A DNA stretch of 64,000 nt from Pyrocephalus nanus. Lineage: Eukaryota; Chordata; Aves; Passeriformes; Tyrannidae. The notes under the pieces are model-generated. The model was not told the origin of the DNA and searched no databases. It saw nothing but the letters and a program-made list of their open reading frames with translations. The stretch lies in assembly GCA_038380795.1 (NCBI GenBank), contig CM076261.1, positions 95,936,418 through 96,000,417 of the forward strand. The letters run 5' to 3'. This document shows, piece after piece, positions 9,006 to 19,790 of this stretch. Made by a program: the position numbers and the translations under genes. Within the stretch, counting starts at the first letter, position 1. Each line of letters opens with the position of its first letter.

Positions 9006-10440
9006 GCCCTTGGGGCATTTCTCAGGCAGCAGCTCTTGCCTGGCCCAGCCTGGCCAGTCCTGAGCTGGGCATGTTTTCCTTCCCCAGCTCTGCAATGGCC
9101 TGTCCTGCCCTTGAGGCCGTGTCCATCTGCCCTTGGTGGCAGCTTTCAAGGGACAGTTGGTGTTTGGGAGCAGTTCCGTGGAATCTGCGTCTCCAGCAGG
9201 GCTGAATCAGCAGTGGAAGCCTTGGAGAATTTGGGTGTCAGCAGTGAGGTCACCCCATGTTCTCATGTGCTCTCATTTGTGGGTGTGTTGTGGAGCATGG
9301 ACCCTCTTCTTTTGTACAAATGGGTGTCAATAAATCCCTGTGGTGCACCCAGGAATGCCAGGGGAGCTCCTTGATGTGCTGTGGAGGTCACTGTTGATTG
9401 GTTTGAAAGGTCATCAATCCTCCAAGGGCTTCCTTCTGGTGGAAAGAGGCCTCAGCCCCTCCTGTCCTGAAGGAAGCAAGAGGATGGATGTGGAACTGCA
9501 GAAGCTGGTCAGGATGGCCTTGTTCCAGTGTTGTGTTCCATGTCATTTCTCACATTTACAGGACATTTACTCTGTGATGTGACCTGTATTTCCTGGCCTG
9601 ATCAAGGAATCCAATCAAGAAGGATCAAATTGGGCTGGCTCCCTTTGTTTCCAGGCTGGTCTGTGATGTCACTGCGCTGATTCCGCATTGAAGCCGTGAG
9701 GTTTCCTGCACATGACCCGTCAGTTTTAGTGTTGTGGTCCTGTAAGCCAAAAACCCCAATTACCAGTGGAAGGTCAGTGAGCTCCTCCTTCCCCCTCTGT
9801 CATGGTGTGGGCATTCCTTTGTGGAATTGTGGGATTCCATGTCCTGCCCTTGAGGCCATGTCCATCTGACCTTGGTGGCAGCTTTGTAGTGCGAGTATTT
9901 GAGACCAAAGTGTTGAAAGGTTTTGTCAGGGAGGGCTGGAGATGTGAGCAAAGCTTTGGAGAGGTGGGGTGTGATCAGTGAGGTCCCCCCATGTCCCTCG
10001 TGTGCTGTGGTTTGGGGTGTGTTGTGAGGAGGGGCCCCAAACCATCCCAGCCCTGTCAGGCTGGGCTGTACCTTTTCAGCTGGACCAGACATGAGGAGCT
10101 GCCCCTTCCACTGCAGTCATTGCTGCCCTCCTTGGTTCCATCTCTGCCAGCCTGTCTCTATCCCTGGCCTTTCCCAGTGGGATTGGGAAAGCAGTGCCTG
10201 TGATTCAGGGAGGCCTCCCGTGCTCCCCCCAGTCTCGTGTTGGTTCATCCGTAGCGCTGGTCTGAGCTGGGCCCAGCAAGGTCCCACTCTGGGCTGCCAG
10301 TGCTGGGCTGTGCTGGGACCCGTGGGAAGGGCAAGTGGGGAAGGGTGAGGAGAACAAGCCCCGTGAGGAGCAGTGGCAGGGACTGGGGATGTTGGATTTT
10401 CAGCAAGAGAGGGGTGATCCTGTTCTGCTCCAGATTGCAC
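9006..10440. repeat. Long proximal promoter, U repeats and spacer, copy 2
   Basis: Long-type promoter segment to about 9,134, then U units from about 9,100 and 9,840. The 10,048-10,400 part is a copy of the GC-rich spacer at 2,281-2,740. No gene seen. Confidence 0.65.
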
Positions 10441-10745
10441 TGAACGGAGCTCGGGTTAAGGGTCTGTCAGTGTTGCCTCCGTAGCAGCAAGATGCAGGAG
10501 AAGAGGAAACAGAGCCAAGTTTGCCCTGTGCAGGCTGAGTTTGTGATTAGGGAAAATGCCTTCCCAGAAAGGGCTGTGCAGCCCTGGCACAGGCTGCCCA
10601 GGGCAGTGGTGGAGTCCCCATTGCTGGAGGGATGTAAGAGCCGTGGAGATGTGGCACTTGGGGTGGTGGGTTAGTTGTGACCTTGGCTGTGCTGGAGCAG
10701 GTTGCACTCAATGATCTCTTCCATTTCTGTTCTTTGCAGCCCAAA
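10441..10745 (+). mobile_element. CR1 LINE, 3' fragment
   Basis: Sense CR1 3' landmarks: CAGCCCTGGCACAGGCTGCC, CAGTGGTGGAGTCCCC, GATGTGGCACTTGGGG and CAATGATCTCTTCC near the end. Confidence 0.8.
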
Positions 10746-11110
10746 GGTTTGTGAGGTTTGCTGGTTCCCTGAGGAGCTGGGATGTCTTGCAGTAAGAGTT
10801 GGACTCGGTGTTAAGGCCCTTTTGCAGCTGAAGTGACTGCCTGGGTTTTGGAGGCAGCTGCTGCGAGGGAGCAGAGGGCAAATGGGAGCGGCAGCAGGGG
10901 AGGCTGAGCCAGGGCCTTTGGGGTCTGGAGCTGTGTCAGTGCTGAGGGGGAAGGCCTCTCCTCTTGCTGGCTTTGCCCTGAGGAAATGGTGCTTGCCTGA
11001 GCTCTGTGTCCCATCTGTGCCAGGACTCCCCCTGGGGATGAGGAGGGAGCTGAGGCTGGTGTTGAACTCGAGCCTTTGTAAAGCCTTGGAGGGGCCTTCC
11101 CATTCGGTGC
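10746..11110. other. Unclassified spacer
   Basis: No gene, RNA or clear repeat match recognised; apparently single-copy within the window. It contains GAGTTGGACTCGGTG, weakly CR1-like, so it may be older CR1 debris. Confidence 0.4.
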
Positions 11111-11900
11111 TGCAAGAGTGCTGAGCAAGGAAGGGTTTGCTCAGAGTGCAGTGAGGGGACTGGGAGGGTGTGAGGGCCCCGAGGGCTGTGATGAGTGGCC
11201 CAAAGTCCAGATGGAGGCAAGTGTGCAGTGCTGTATCCCAGGAGTTGGATGTGTGGAGCCAAGTGTGTTCAACACCCTCACCCATGAGCTGGGAAGGGGG
11301 ACGAGTGTCCCCTCAGAGCCTCGGCAGATGGGAACCCTCGTTTTTGAGAAGGTCAACAAGGAAGACAGAGGAGAACTCCAGTCTGGGCTGGGGCCAATTA
11401 GGCAGAAAAGAGCCCTGAAGAGAAGGACCTTTTGGTCCTGGTGGAGAACAAAGGGATCATTGATTTAGTGAATCAAGAAAGGTGCAGAGACACAGAAATA
11501 CTGAGAGAGGTGCAAGATTTTCCCTAAGTGGAGAGGGTGAGGGAGCTGGGAACGCTTAGGCAGGAGTCCAAAATGTACTCTGGGGATTCCTAGACCTGAA
11601 TGAATCCCTGAGGGCAGGAATGTAGGGAAGGGAGCCTGGCTCTTGTGAACCCTGCCCAGTAGTGGGACAGGGCCACGAGCTCAATAGAAACAGATGGAAT
11701 TCCATGGGCAAAGTAACAATGCTTTTCATGTACAAAGGTGTTCTCAAAGTGGAAGAGGTTGTGGGGTCTCTGTCATGAGGAATCTAAAACTGACCAGGCA
11801 ATGGCCCTGGAAATCCTTGCTGGCCCTGTTTGAGCACGAGAGCTGAAGCACATGAACTGCAGAGCTCCTGCCAAACTGGAGGAGACTTGGACTTTGTTTG
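11111..11900 (+). mobile_element. CR1 LINE, decayed ORF2 3' half and tail
   Basis: A VFNTLTHEL-like segment near 11,270 corresponds to the CR1 LFNIFINDLDEG motif. It is followed by CTCAGAGCCTCGGCAGATGG (from TLSKFADD), GGTCCTGGTGGAGAACAAAG, and a tail ending TGAAGCACATGAACTGCAGA. Strongly diverged. Confidence 0.75.
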
Positions 11901-12226
11901 CTGGGCAGGTGGGAGAGTGGTGGTGGGGGAGAGAGTTTGTGCAGTGTGTGCTGGCCCAGAGAGACTTTGGCAGAGGCTGTGCAGGAGAGCATTGTTGTGG
12001 GGAAGCCTTTGGTGCAGCAGGTGCTGGGTTTGTGCCCCGTTCTGGAAGGGCCCCAGCCTGTGCAGTGTGTGTGTTAGTGCTGGGGGGGTATTTGCTGACA
12101 AAGGGGTTGTGGCTCTTGCCCAACTGCCCAGGAGCCCGTTGATCCCCGGCATTGTGGTGGGTGAGGATCTAAGCCCATGGGAAATAAAAAAGGCAAGGAG
12201 TCATCTGAATGTGTGCTGCAGAGAAG
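11901..12226. repeat. Keratin D flank, copy 3
   Basis: Conserved downstream flank ending at the poly(A) region. In copy 3 the junction reads TGCTGCAGAGAAGTTTATTG, three bases shorter than the GCAGGAGAAC form in copies 2, 8 and 13. Confidence 0.7.
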
Positions 12227-12232
12227 TTTATT
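12227..12232 (-). terminator. Poly(A) signal AATAAA, copy 3
   Basis: Canonical hexamer on minus, 147 bp 3' of the stop codon. Confidence 0.85.
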
Positions 12233-12378
12233 GAGACAAAAGAGAGAAAAATCGGGGAAAAAAGTAGAAGGGATTCAGTGTGAGGTGCAAGTAGATCGAT
12301 CATGTGTTGAGGTCCATTTGTTGTATCAGATTTTACAGAGCCCCGAGCTGCTGGTGTGAGGGGTGTTGTGCAGGACCC

Positions 12379-12714
12379 TCAGCAGGTGGAGCAGCCCCTG
12401 GTGCCGTAGCAGCCCAGGCCTCCCAGGCCGTAGCCAAAGGCCCGGGCAGAGCCGAGGCCGTAGCCAAAGGCCCCAAAGGCGCCGGAGATGGGCTGTCCCT
12501 GGGCATTGAGCTCCGTGCCCAGGGCAGCCCCTGCGGCGGATCCGACGGCGGAGCTCTGGGGGAAGGAGGTCATGATGGGCCCTGGCAGGGTGACGCGCAC
12601 GGGGGAGGGCTGGATGAGGACGGTGGAGTCCTGGCACTGGGTGACACAGGGCTGGTTGCAGCTGTTGGCCAGCGGGGTGGGTGCGCAGGGGCGGCAGAGG
12701 TCGTAGCAGGCCAT
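12379..12714 (-). CDS. Feather-type beta-keratin, copy 3
   Basis: Intact 111-codon keratin with protein sequence identical to copy 1 (Arg40, Ala60). Exon 2 begins at 12,734, the intron is 12,735-12,978 and exon 1 is about 12,979-13,025. It is the only long-promoter gene in the window whose TATA position is mutated (CAGAAAAG), so its core promoter resembles the short-promoter genes while its upstream DNA resembles copies 1, 2, 4, 9, 11 and 12. That hybrid state argues for conversion with a boundary between the TATA region and the promoter-type boundary about 42 bp away. Whether it is expressed cannot be told from sequence. Confidence 0.94.
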   Translation of the reverse strand: MACYDLCRPCAPTPLANSCNQPCVTQCQDSTVLIQPSPVRVTLPGPIMTSFPQSSAVGSAAGAALGTELNAQGQPISGAFGAFGYGLGSARAFGYGLGGLGCYGTRGCSTC

Positions 12715-13048
12715 GGGTGTGGTGTGGAGGGGCCCTGTGAGGGCAGGGAAGAGAAGAGAAGAGGTGAGAAGAGCAGAGCAGAGAGGGGGCTGAGGCAGCG
12801 CAGGGCCGTGGGGGTGCGAGGGGCGGTGTTGGCGGAGGGCGAGGCAGTGGGGAGGCTGCTGTGGGGCTGTGGGGAGGCGTGAGGGCTGCTGAGGCTGGGG
12901 CAGAGCGTGCTGGGAGAGAGGGGCCAGGGGGGCGGTGTGGCAGGAGCAGGAGGGGGTTGTCAGGGGCTGCAGGCTCACCTTGTTGGCGGCACAGAAGGCA
13001 GGAGAAGGCGTCAGGAGAAGCGTGGCAGGGAGAGAGGCGCTGGGCCGG

Positions 13049-13090
13049 CTTTTCTGCTGCTCCCGCAGGGGCGGCACAGCCTTGGCCCAG
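13049..13090 (-). promoter_or_regulatory. Core promoter copy 3: TATA mutated to CAGAAAAG
   Basis: The TATA position reads CAGAAAAG (13,049-13,056), a T-to-G change. The GC box is retained. Long promoter type follows. Confidence 0.75.
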
Positions 13091-13975
13091 GCCCTTGGGG
13101 CATTTCTCAGGCAGCAGCTCTTGCCTGGCCCAGCCTGGCCAGTCCTGAGCTGGGCGTGTTTTCCTTCCCCAGCTCTGCAATGGCCTGTCCTGCCCTTGAG
13201 GCCGTGTCCATCTGCCCTTGGCGGCAGCTTTTGAGATTCAGTTGTAACTGGTAGGATTTGCATGGCAAGTGCATTTCTGGCAGGTTTGTAGACATGAGCA
13301 AAGCTTTGGTGGCAGAGGTGTCATCAGTGAGGTGACCTCATGCCACTCGTGTGCTGTGGTTTGTGGCTCTGTTGTGCAGAGTGAACGCTCTGCTGTGCTC
13401 CTGGATGTCCATCAGTCGTTGTGCTGCACCCAGGAATGCTGAGGGAGCTGCTTTTTGTTCTTGGGAGGTCCCTCTGCAATAGCCTGGAAAGGTCCTGGTG
13501 CCTGGGAGCACTTCCTGATGGCTGAAGGAAAGCTCATTCCCCTCCTGTCTTGAACAGGATCCAGAGGGATGATGTGGAAAGCTTGAGGTCTGTCAGGCTG
13601 AGCTCCTTCCCACTGTTCCGTTTCATTTGGGTCTTCCAAAGTTGCCCAGCAGCAGATTCTGTCATTGAAACCGTGTTTCTTCAGCTCAGGAAGAATGCAG
13701 TGCACAAAGAGCACACACAGGCTGGATGATCTTTTTGCCCAGGCTGGTCTATGACCTTAATTTACATATTCAGCCTTTGTGTCATAAGGTTTTGTAGCTT
13801 TTAACCTGTAAATTTTGATATGCTGTAGCTCTGAGCCAAAGCCAGTAATTGCCATTAGAAGGTCAATGTGCTCCTCTTGACTCCTCTGCAATGGTGGGGG
13901 TGTTCCTGTGTGACCCAGGGAAGCAGGAAAGCCTCAGCAGTGCAGCTGCTGCTCCAGGATGTGGTTCAGGAGCTG
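13091..13975. repeat. Long proximal promoter and U repeat, copy 3
   Basis: Long-type promoter to about 13,220, then a U unit whose interior differs from other copies (TTTTGAGATTCAGTTGTAAC) but matches copies 4 and 11. Contains a symmetric TTCTTC...GAAGAA motif near 13,677-13,695. No gene seen. Confidence 0.65.
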
Positions 13976-14330
13976 TTTTGGGTGAGCTGATGTTGTGAAC
14001 CTTCCAGGCTGGAGCTTTGGTCTTCCACCATTTCCATCCATTCCTGTGATGTGCCAACCCTGCCAGGGGAAAAGAGGAGCCTTCAGGAGAGGGCAATTTG
14101 CAGGTGAGAGTGGCTGCACGATGGCCTTTGGCTCTTGCTGGCCACTTGTGCTGCTGGCAGAGCAAGGATCAAAATGTGGGAGAGAAGTGGGGCTGCCAGG
14201 GAGCCCTGGGGCCAGCGCTGGGGATGGGTCAGCAGGCAGATGGAGCCCCAGTCACTGTCCCCCTTGGAGCTCTGGCATCCCCCAGTTCTTCACCCAGGGC
14301 TGCCTGTGCTGCTGATCCCCAGCTGGACAA
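13976..14330. other. Unclassified spacer
   Basis: No gene or repeat family recognised; apparently single-copy in this window. Plus-strand open frames here have no recognisable domain. Confidence 0.4.
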
Positions 14331-14575
14331 TTGTGCTGTCCAGGAGGGTCCAGTGAGGGACAGGATCATCAACCTGCCTGAAGTGCCAAGGAATTGTGTT
14401 CCTCACATTCCCTTCATCTGTGAGTGGAGGGGCAGAAACACAGGAGGATATGAAATCAGCCAGGAGAGACTTTCCCTGAGTGACCCCACCCTGGCTGTGC
14501 CTGATGGTCTCATTGTCCTTCCAGTGCCTTCCAGTCCCACCCTGTGGGATCTTCTCCATCATTGTTCTGGGTCCT
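14331..14575 (-). mobile_element. CR1 LINE, RT fragment, inverted and decayed
   Basis: On the minus strand the conceptual sequence includes TQGKSLLADF (from the RGRSCLTNLISF motif) and LTDEGNV (from VDEGKAVDVV). A better preserved homologue is at 19,511-19,790. Coding frame is broken. Confidence 0.7.
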
Positions 14576-15085
14576 CAGAGCAGCCTGGCAGGTGTGCAGT
14601 TCCTGCCTCCTCCCTGAGTGCCTGTGATAACTGGGGCTGAGTTGGGTGATTGCAGTGTCCCCAAAGGCCTGTGGTGACTGCCAGCAGGTGCCGAAATGCA
14701 GGCGAGCTGAGTGTGCTGAGGGTTGTCCCCCAGGGCAGCAGAGCTGTTGGGGAGGAAGAGGAGGGGAGGCAGGAAGGGGATCTGTGGCTGGGCCTTGCTG
14801 GGGCTGCAGGGCCTGGCAGGCAAGAGGCAGCTGGGCCAGGGCAGGGCTGGGCTGGGGGTGCCAGGGAGTCAGGGGGTGTCAGGGCTCCCCCCAGAGAGGG
14901 GGGTTGTGTCCCTGCATGTGCAATAGTGCAGGGGAAAGGTGGGCTGAGCCCTGCAGTGCTGAGGGAGGGACCTGATTTTCCAGCCCTGCCCAGAGAGGAA
15001 TCTGATGGAATTATGGAAGGGAAATGCCCAGTCCTGTCTCTGCAGAGGACTCTTTCCTGTGGCAGCAGGGTCTGGGGAGCAATCA
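14576..15085. repeat. GC-rich block, duplicated at 19,797
   Basis: A block with no recognised gene or element, almost identical to about 19,797-20,306 (offset 5,221). It is rich in G runs on plus (GGGGAGGAAGAGGAGGGGAG, GGGCTGGGCTGGGGG). It separates an inverted CR1 from a sense CR1 in both places. Confidence 0.6.
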
Positions 15086-15560
15086 GATAGAAAGCAACCC
15101 AGCAGAGGGACCTTGTGGTGATGGTGGAGAACCAAAGGATCCTGGAGTGAGTGACTCCAGACCAGGGTAGGGCCACGGGGATTGTGAAGGGGTGCAGGAC
15201 TTTTTCATAAGTGGAGAGGGTGAGAGAGTTGGGAACACTTGGGCAGGAGTCAAAAACGTGCTCTGGGTCATGTGAGGTGTGTATGAATGTGTGATGGCAG
15301 GAATGAAGGGAAGGGAACCTGGCTCTTGAGAGTCCTGCACAGTAGCTGGAGAGGTGGATGTGAGCACAAGTGAAAACAAATGCAATTCCATGGGCAAAGA
15401 AGAAGTTTGAGGATGTTCATAGTGTGGAAGACGTGGTGGAGTCTCCCTCCTGAGAGAGCTAAAACTGAACTGCCCATAGTGCTGGAAATGCGCTCTCTGG
15501 CTCTGCTTGTGAAGAGGAGTCGAAGCACTTCATCTTCAGTGTTCTTGCCAATCTAATTAA
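15086..15560 (+). mobile_element. CR1 LINE tail fragment
   Basis: Sense CR1: GACCTTGTGGTGATGGTGGA, GAGAGGGTGAGAGAGTTGGG, CACAAGTGAAAACAAATGCA and a TCGAAGCACTTCATC end segment. Matches 20,306-20,790. Confidence 0.7.
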
Positions 15561-15905
15561 TCTTGTATCTCTTTTTTCTGGAGGGTTTGAGAATCCTTCT
15601 GGGTGAGAGAGTTTGTGCAGTGTGTGCTGGCCCAGAGAGATTTTGACAGAGGTGTGTGCAGGAGAGCATTGTTGTGGGGAAGCCTTTGGTGTAGCCGGTG
15701 AAGGGTTTGTGCTGTATTTTGGAAGGCCCCCCCCCGTGCCAGTGTGTGTGCCAGTGGTGGTGGCAAATGTGTTAAGAAAGGTCTTGTGGCCCTTTTCCAC
15801 CCACTCTGATGGCCTGTTGAGCCTTGGTGTTGTGCTGCTTCAGATTGTGAGAGCATGGGATGAAACAATTAATAGGAGACATCAGAGGCTGTGATGCAGA
15901 AGAAG
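15561..15905. repeat. Keratin D flank, copy 4 (variant)
   Basis: Diverged downstream flank (TTTTGACAGAGGTGTGTGCA, GGCCCCCCCCCGTGCC), ending AGGCTGTGATGCAGAAGAAG. Same subtype as copies 5 and 11, the long-3' UTR genes. Confidence 0.65.
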
Positions 15906-15911
15906 TTTATT
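15906..15911 (-). terminator. Poly(A) signal AATAAA, copy 4 (distal)
   Basis: Canonical hexamer in the CTCAATAAACTTCTTC context. It lies about 440 bp 3' of the stop codon, so this gene has a 3' UTR roughly three times longer than most copies. Confidence 0.75.
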
Positions 15912-16349
15912 GAGACAAAAGAGAGAAAAGGAACAAGCAGCCAGGGGAAGGGATCTGCTCTGAGGTCCCAGGAGGGCAACCATCAGCCAAATCCTTCCCT
16001 GGCAGGAGGTTTCTGCAGAGCCCCCAGGTCTTCCTGCTGCCCTTGTTGGGAGCAGCCCAGCGGAGGTGGCTGATGGTGTGTGTGTTGTGAGAAGGTGTTT
16101 GCAGCAGAGGGGACTGGGCAGAGCCCAAGGGGCGCTGGAGAGAAGGAAGGGGGAGAAGAGGAGGAGGGAGCTGGGCCATGTTGGCAGCAGCGAGGGCTGG
16201 CCCCTTCCCTGCTTCCTTGGTGGGAACCCTGAGAGCAGGAGCTGGAAGTGCTGAGGCCCTGGGAGAGCCTTGGGCTGGAGATGAATCCCTGTTGGAGGTG
16301 GAGGATTGCAGGTGGTGGGTGGTTGGTGTTGGGGCAGTTGTTTGGGGGC

Positions 16350-16685
16350 TCAGCAGGTGGAGCAGCCCCTGGTGCCGTAGCAGCCCAGGCCTCCCAGGCC
16401 GTAGCCAAAGGCCCGGGCAGAGCCGAGGCCGTAGCCAAAGGCCCCAAAGGCGCCGGAGATGGGCTGTCCCTGGGCATTGAGCTCCGTGCCCAGGGCAGCC
16501 CCTGCGGCGGATCCGACGGCGGAGCTCTGGGGGAAGGAGGTCATGATGGGCCCTGGCAGGGTGACGCGCACGGGGGAGGGCTGGATGAGGACGGTGGAGT
16601 CCTGGCACTGGGTGACACAGGGCTGGTTGCAGCTGTTGGCCAGCGGGGTGGGTGCGCAGGGGCGGCAGAGGTCGTAGCAGGCCAT
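16350..16685 (-). CDS. Feather-type beta-keratin, copy 4 (long 3' UTR)
   Basis: Intact keratin, Arg40 and Ala60, TATA intact, long promoter. Exon 2 begins at 16,705, the intron is 16,706-16,949 and exon 1 is about 16,950-16,996. Homology to the short-3' UTR genes stops right at the stop codon: the stop is followed on minus by GCCCCCAAACAACTGCCCC instead of the usual GGGTCCTCCACAACACC. The new 3' UTR (about 15,890-16,349) is shared only with copies 5 and 11. Flanks from about 15,890 to 19,250 are duplicated around copy 11 at 46,505-49,865. Confidence 0.94.
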   Translation of the reverse strand: MACYDLCRPCAPTPLANSCNQPCVTQCQDSTVLIQPSPVRVTLPGPIMTSFPQSSAVGSAAGAALGTELNAQGQPISGAFGAFGYGLGSARAFGYGLGGLGCYGTRGCSTC

Positions 16686-17019
16686 GGGTGTGGTGTGGAG
16701 GGGCCCTGTGAGGGCAGGGAAGAGAAGAGAAGAGGTGAGAAGAGCAGAGCAGAGAGGGGGCTGAGGCAGCGCAGGGCCGTGGGGGTGCGAGGGGCGGTGT
16801 TGGCGGAGGGCGAGGCAGTGGGGAGGCTGCTGTGGGGCTGTGGGGAGGCGTGAGGGCTGCTGAGGCTGGGGCAGAGCGTGCTGGGAGAGAGGGGCCAGGG
16901 GGGCGGTGTGGCAGGAGCAGGAGGGGGTTGTCAGGGGCTGCAGGCTCACCTTGTTGGCGGCACAGAAGGCAGGAGAAGGCGTCAGGAGAAGCGTGGCAGG
17001 GAGAGAGGCGCTGGGCCGG

Positions 17020-17061
17020 CTTTTATGCTGCTCCCGCAGGGGCGGCACAGCCTTGGCCCAG
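17020..17061 (-). promoter_or_regulatory. Core promoter copy 4: TATA intact
   Basis: CATAAAAG at 17,020-17,027 on minus with the conserved GC box. Long promoter type. Confidence 0.8.
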
Positions 17062-17690
17062 GCCCTTGGGGCATTTCTCAGGCAGCAGCTCTTGCCTGGC
17101 CCAGCCTGGCCAGTCCTGAGCTGGGCGTGTTTTCCTTCCCCAGCTCTGCAATGGCCTGTCCTGCCCTTGAGGCCGTGTCCATCTGCCCTTGGCGGCAGCT
17201 TTTGAGATTTAGTTGTAAGTGGCAGGATTTGCATGGCAAGTGCATTTCTGGGAGGTTTGTAGACATGAGCAAAGCTTTGGTGGCAGAGGTGTCATCAGTG
17301 AGGTGACCTCATGCCACTCGTGTGCTGTGGTTTGTGGCTCTGTTGTGCAGAGTGAACGCTCTGCTGTGCTCCTGGATGTCCATCAGTCGTTGTGCTGCAC
17401 CCAGGATTGCTGAGAAGAAATAACCAAAGCCTGGGACAATTGGGGTGTCCTCAGTGAGTTCATTCCTTGGCACTGCTGTAGCTTTGTTGGTGGGTGTGTT
17501 GTGAGGAGGGGCCCCAAACCATCCCAGCCCTGTCAGGCTGCTCTGGGCTGGGCAGTTTTGCCGGGTGGGAGGGGCTGCCCCTTCCATCCTGTTCAGTGCC
17601 CCCCACCACCTGCCAGCTCCCTGGGCCTGTCTTTCTCCCTGGCCTTTCTTTGTGCTGTGCTCTGGCTTCCACATCCAGGGGGTCCCAAGG
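17062..17690. repeat. Long proximal promoter and U repeat, copy 4
   Basis: Long-type promoter to about 17,190, then one U unit (starting CCTGTCCTGCCCTTGAGGCC) which breaks off near 17,410 (CCCAGGATTGCTGAGAAG) into GC-rich spacer. No gene seen. Confidence 0.6.
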
Positions 17691-18110
17691 GTTCTCTTGT
17701 GGTCCCAAAGACAGGACGGGTGGAAATGGCCTCAAGTGGCTGAAACCCTGACAGGACATGGTCCTGCCCAGCCTGGTTGAGCTGTCCCTGCTGGGGCAGG
17801 TTGGGTTGAACTCTGGGATCTGCTCCACTGCCAGGTGGGAACAGGATCAAGGGGAATGTTTTCCAGCTGAGAGAGGGTGGGGTTAGATGGGATTGTGGGA
17901 GGAAATTCTTGGCTGGGAGGGTGGGGAGGCCCTGGCTCAGGTCACCCAGAGAAGCTGTGGCTGCCCCTGGATCCCTGGAAGTGTCCTAGGCCAGGTTGGA
18001 CGGGTCTTGGAGCAACCTGGGCTAGTGGAAGGTGTCCCTGCCCATGGCTGAGGTTGGAACTGGCTGATCTTTAAGGTCCCTTCCCACACAACCATTCTGT
18101 GATGATTTTA
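17691..18110 (+). mobile_element. CR1 LINE, 3' end
   Basis: GGTGGAAATGGCCTCAAGTG, GAGGAAATTCTTGGCTGGGA, AGAGAAGCTGTGGCTGCCCC, GGCCAGGTTGGACGGG and the terminal CCATTCTGTGATGATTTTAT, which is the CR1 3' end. Duplicated at about 48,306-48,725. Confidence 0.88.
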
Positions 18111-18410
18111 TGGTGTCCTTGCAGAGGTTCCTGGAGCTCCAGTGTTTGTGACCAGGGAGGTGCCAGTTGAGTGCAGGTTAGAAAAAGTGCTGGAGCTGGA
18201 GAAGAATGGCTGGGAAGAGGATGTGGGGAACTGCAGGCCTTTCAGTGTGACCTCAGTGGTGGGGAAGGTTGTGGAGCAGCTCACCTTGAGTGCCATCCCC
18301 CGGCACTTGCAGCCCCAGGAGGTGCTGAGGCCCAGCCATTGTGGGTTTGTGCAAGGCAGGTGCTGCTGGAGCAAGGGGAGCTCCTTGCAGGCCAAGGTGA
18401 GCGCTGAGTG
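18111..18410 (+). mobile_element. CR1 LINE, reverse transcriptase fragment
   Basis: Conceptual plus-strand sequence keeps WEEDVGNCRPFSVTSVVGKV (CR1 KEDPGNYRPVSLTSVPGKV) and HCGFVQGRCC (CR1 QHGFTKGKSC). A truncated element lying directly after the 3' end of another CR1. Confidence 0.85.
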
Positions 18411-19510
18411 GGTGAGGTGGGGTGTGTTTTCCTTCCCCCAGGGCTCCCTTGGCGTGTGCTCCTCTTGCAGACGTGTCCTGGTGGCGGCAGCTTTGAAGGG
18501 AGAGTTGGTGTTTGGGAGGTTGTGCGTGGAATGTGCTTGTGGGGGCACTTGGCAGCTGCAGACACTGCCCAGGAGAGGTGGGGTGTGCTCAGTGAGGTCC
18601 CCTGATGTCCCTGCCGTGCTGTGGTTTGTGGAGTTGTGGGATTGCATGTGCTGCCCTCGAGGCCGTGTCCATCTGCCCTTGGTGGCAGCTTTGAGGAGTT
18701 GGTTTTTGGGAAGGTTGGCTTGTTGGGTGTGTGTCAGGGAGGGCTGAATAAAGCAAAGGCAAAGGAAATTGGGGGTGCCCTCAGTGAGGTCCCCCCGTGT
18801 CCCTGGTGTGCTGTGGTTTGGGGGCCCTTGTGAAGATGAGGCCCCAAAGCCTCCCAGGCAGAGCTGCCTCCCTGGAGCCGCGGGGAGAGTTTGCAGGGGG
18901 TTTGTCAGGCGAGCAGTGAGTGTTGGTGGGCAAGGGGAAGGCCTGGAGGAAGGTTTGCTGTGTGCCTTGGTGCAGCTGTGGCCTCAGGGCCTGAGGGGCT
19001 GCAGCCAGGAATGCTGAGGGAGCTGCCTGATGTGCTGGGGAGGCCACTGTGCTCCGCTTGCCATCAGCTGCTCCTGGGCACAGTGCCTGGGAGCGCTTGC
19101 TGAGGGCTGACAGAGAGCTCCTGCCTTGGTTTCTGGAGGCAGAGCAGGAGTGAGTGCCTGGAGAAGTGGCCTGTGCTCAGGTGCCCTCATTGCCAGGGTT
19201 ACGGTGCCTTTGGATCTCTCACATTTACAGGCCAGGAGACTCTGTCCTTGCAACTGAGTTTCATGAGGTCATTTGGAAATTCAAGAAACAAACCACAGAG
19301 TGGGCTTGGTCCCTTTTTGCCCAGTCTTAGTTGTAGGTCAGATCTCTTCTGCAGCATTCAAGGTGTAAGGTGTCATAACCTGTAACCCAAAAGAGTGAAT
19401 GTTGTTTTCCTGTAATCAAACCCCCATAATTAGTATCAGAAGGTCAGTGTGCTCCTCTGTCTTGCTCTGTCATGGTACAAGTGTTCCTGTATGACTGGAG
19501 GAAGGATGAA
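18411..19510. repeat. Diverged U repeats between CR1 fragments
   Basis: U-repeat landmarks at about 18,450-18,510 and 18,650 (GAGGCCGTGTCCATCTGCCC), then GGAATGCTGAGGGAGCTGCC near 19,010 and the GTTTCATGAGGTC...GGAAATTC version of the near-palindrome near 19,257. There is no complete keratin between this block and copy 5's spacer, so this may be the relic of another array slot. Confidence 0.55.
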
Positions 19511-19790
19511 AGCTCAGCAGTGCAACTGCTGGTTCATGATCTTGTTTGGGTGGATGTTTTGGGTAAACTCAAGTTGAGGGAAAGGATAAAAAGCCTTACA
19601 AAAATCCAAAGAAACTACATCCACCATGTTCCCTTTATCCATGAGGTGGGTGACATAAACAGAGAAGGACAGTAAATCAGCCAGGAGAGACTTTCCCTGA
19701 GTGACCCCACCCTGGCTGTGCCTGATGGCCTCATTGTCCTTCCAGTGCCTTCCAGTTCCACCCTGTAGGATCTTCTCCATCATTGCTCTG
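19511..19790 (-). mobile_element. CR1 LINE, RT fragment, inverted
   Basis: Minus-strand conceptual sequence contains HLMDKGNMVDVVSLDFCKAF, matching the CR1 VDEGKAVDVVYLDFSKAF segment that precedes RT catalytic motifs, and upstream TQGKSLLADL (RGRSCLTNL). Confidence 0.88.
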
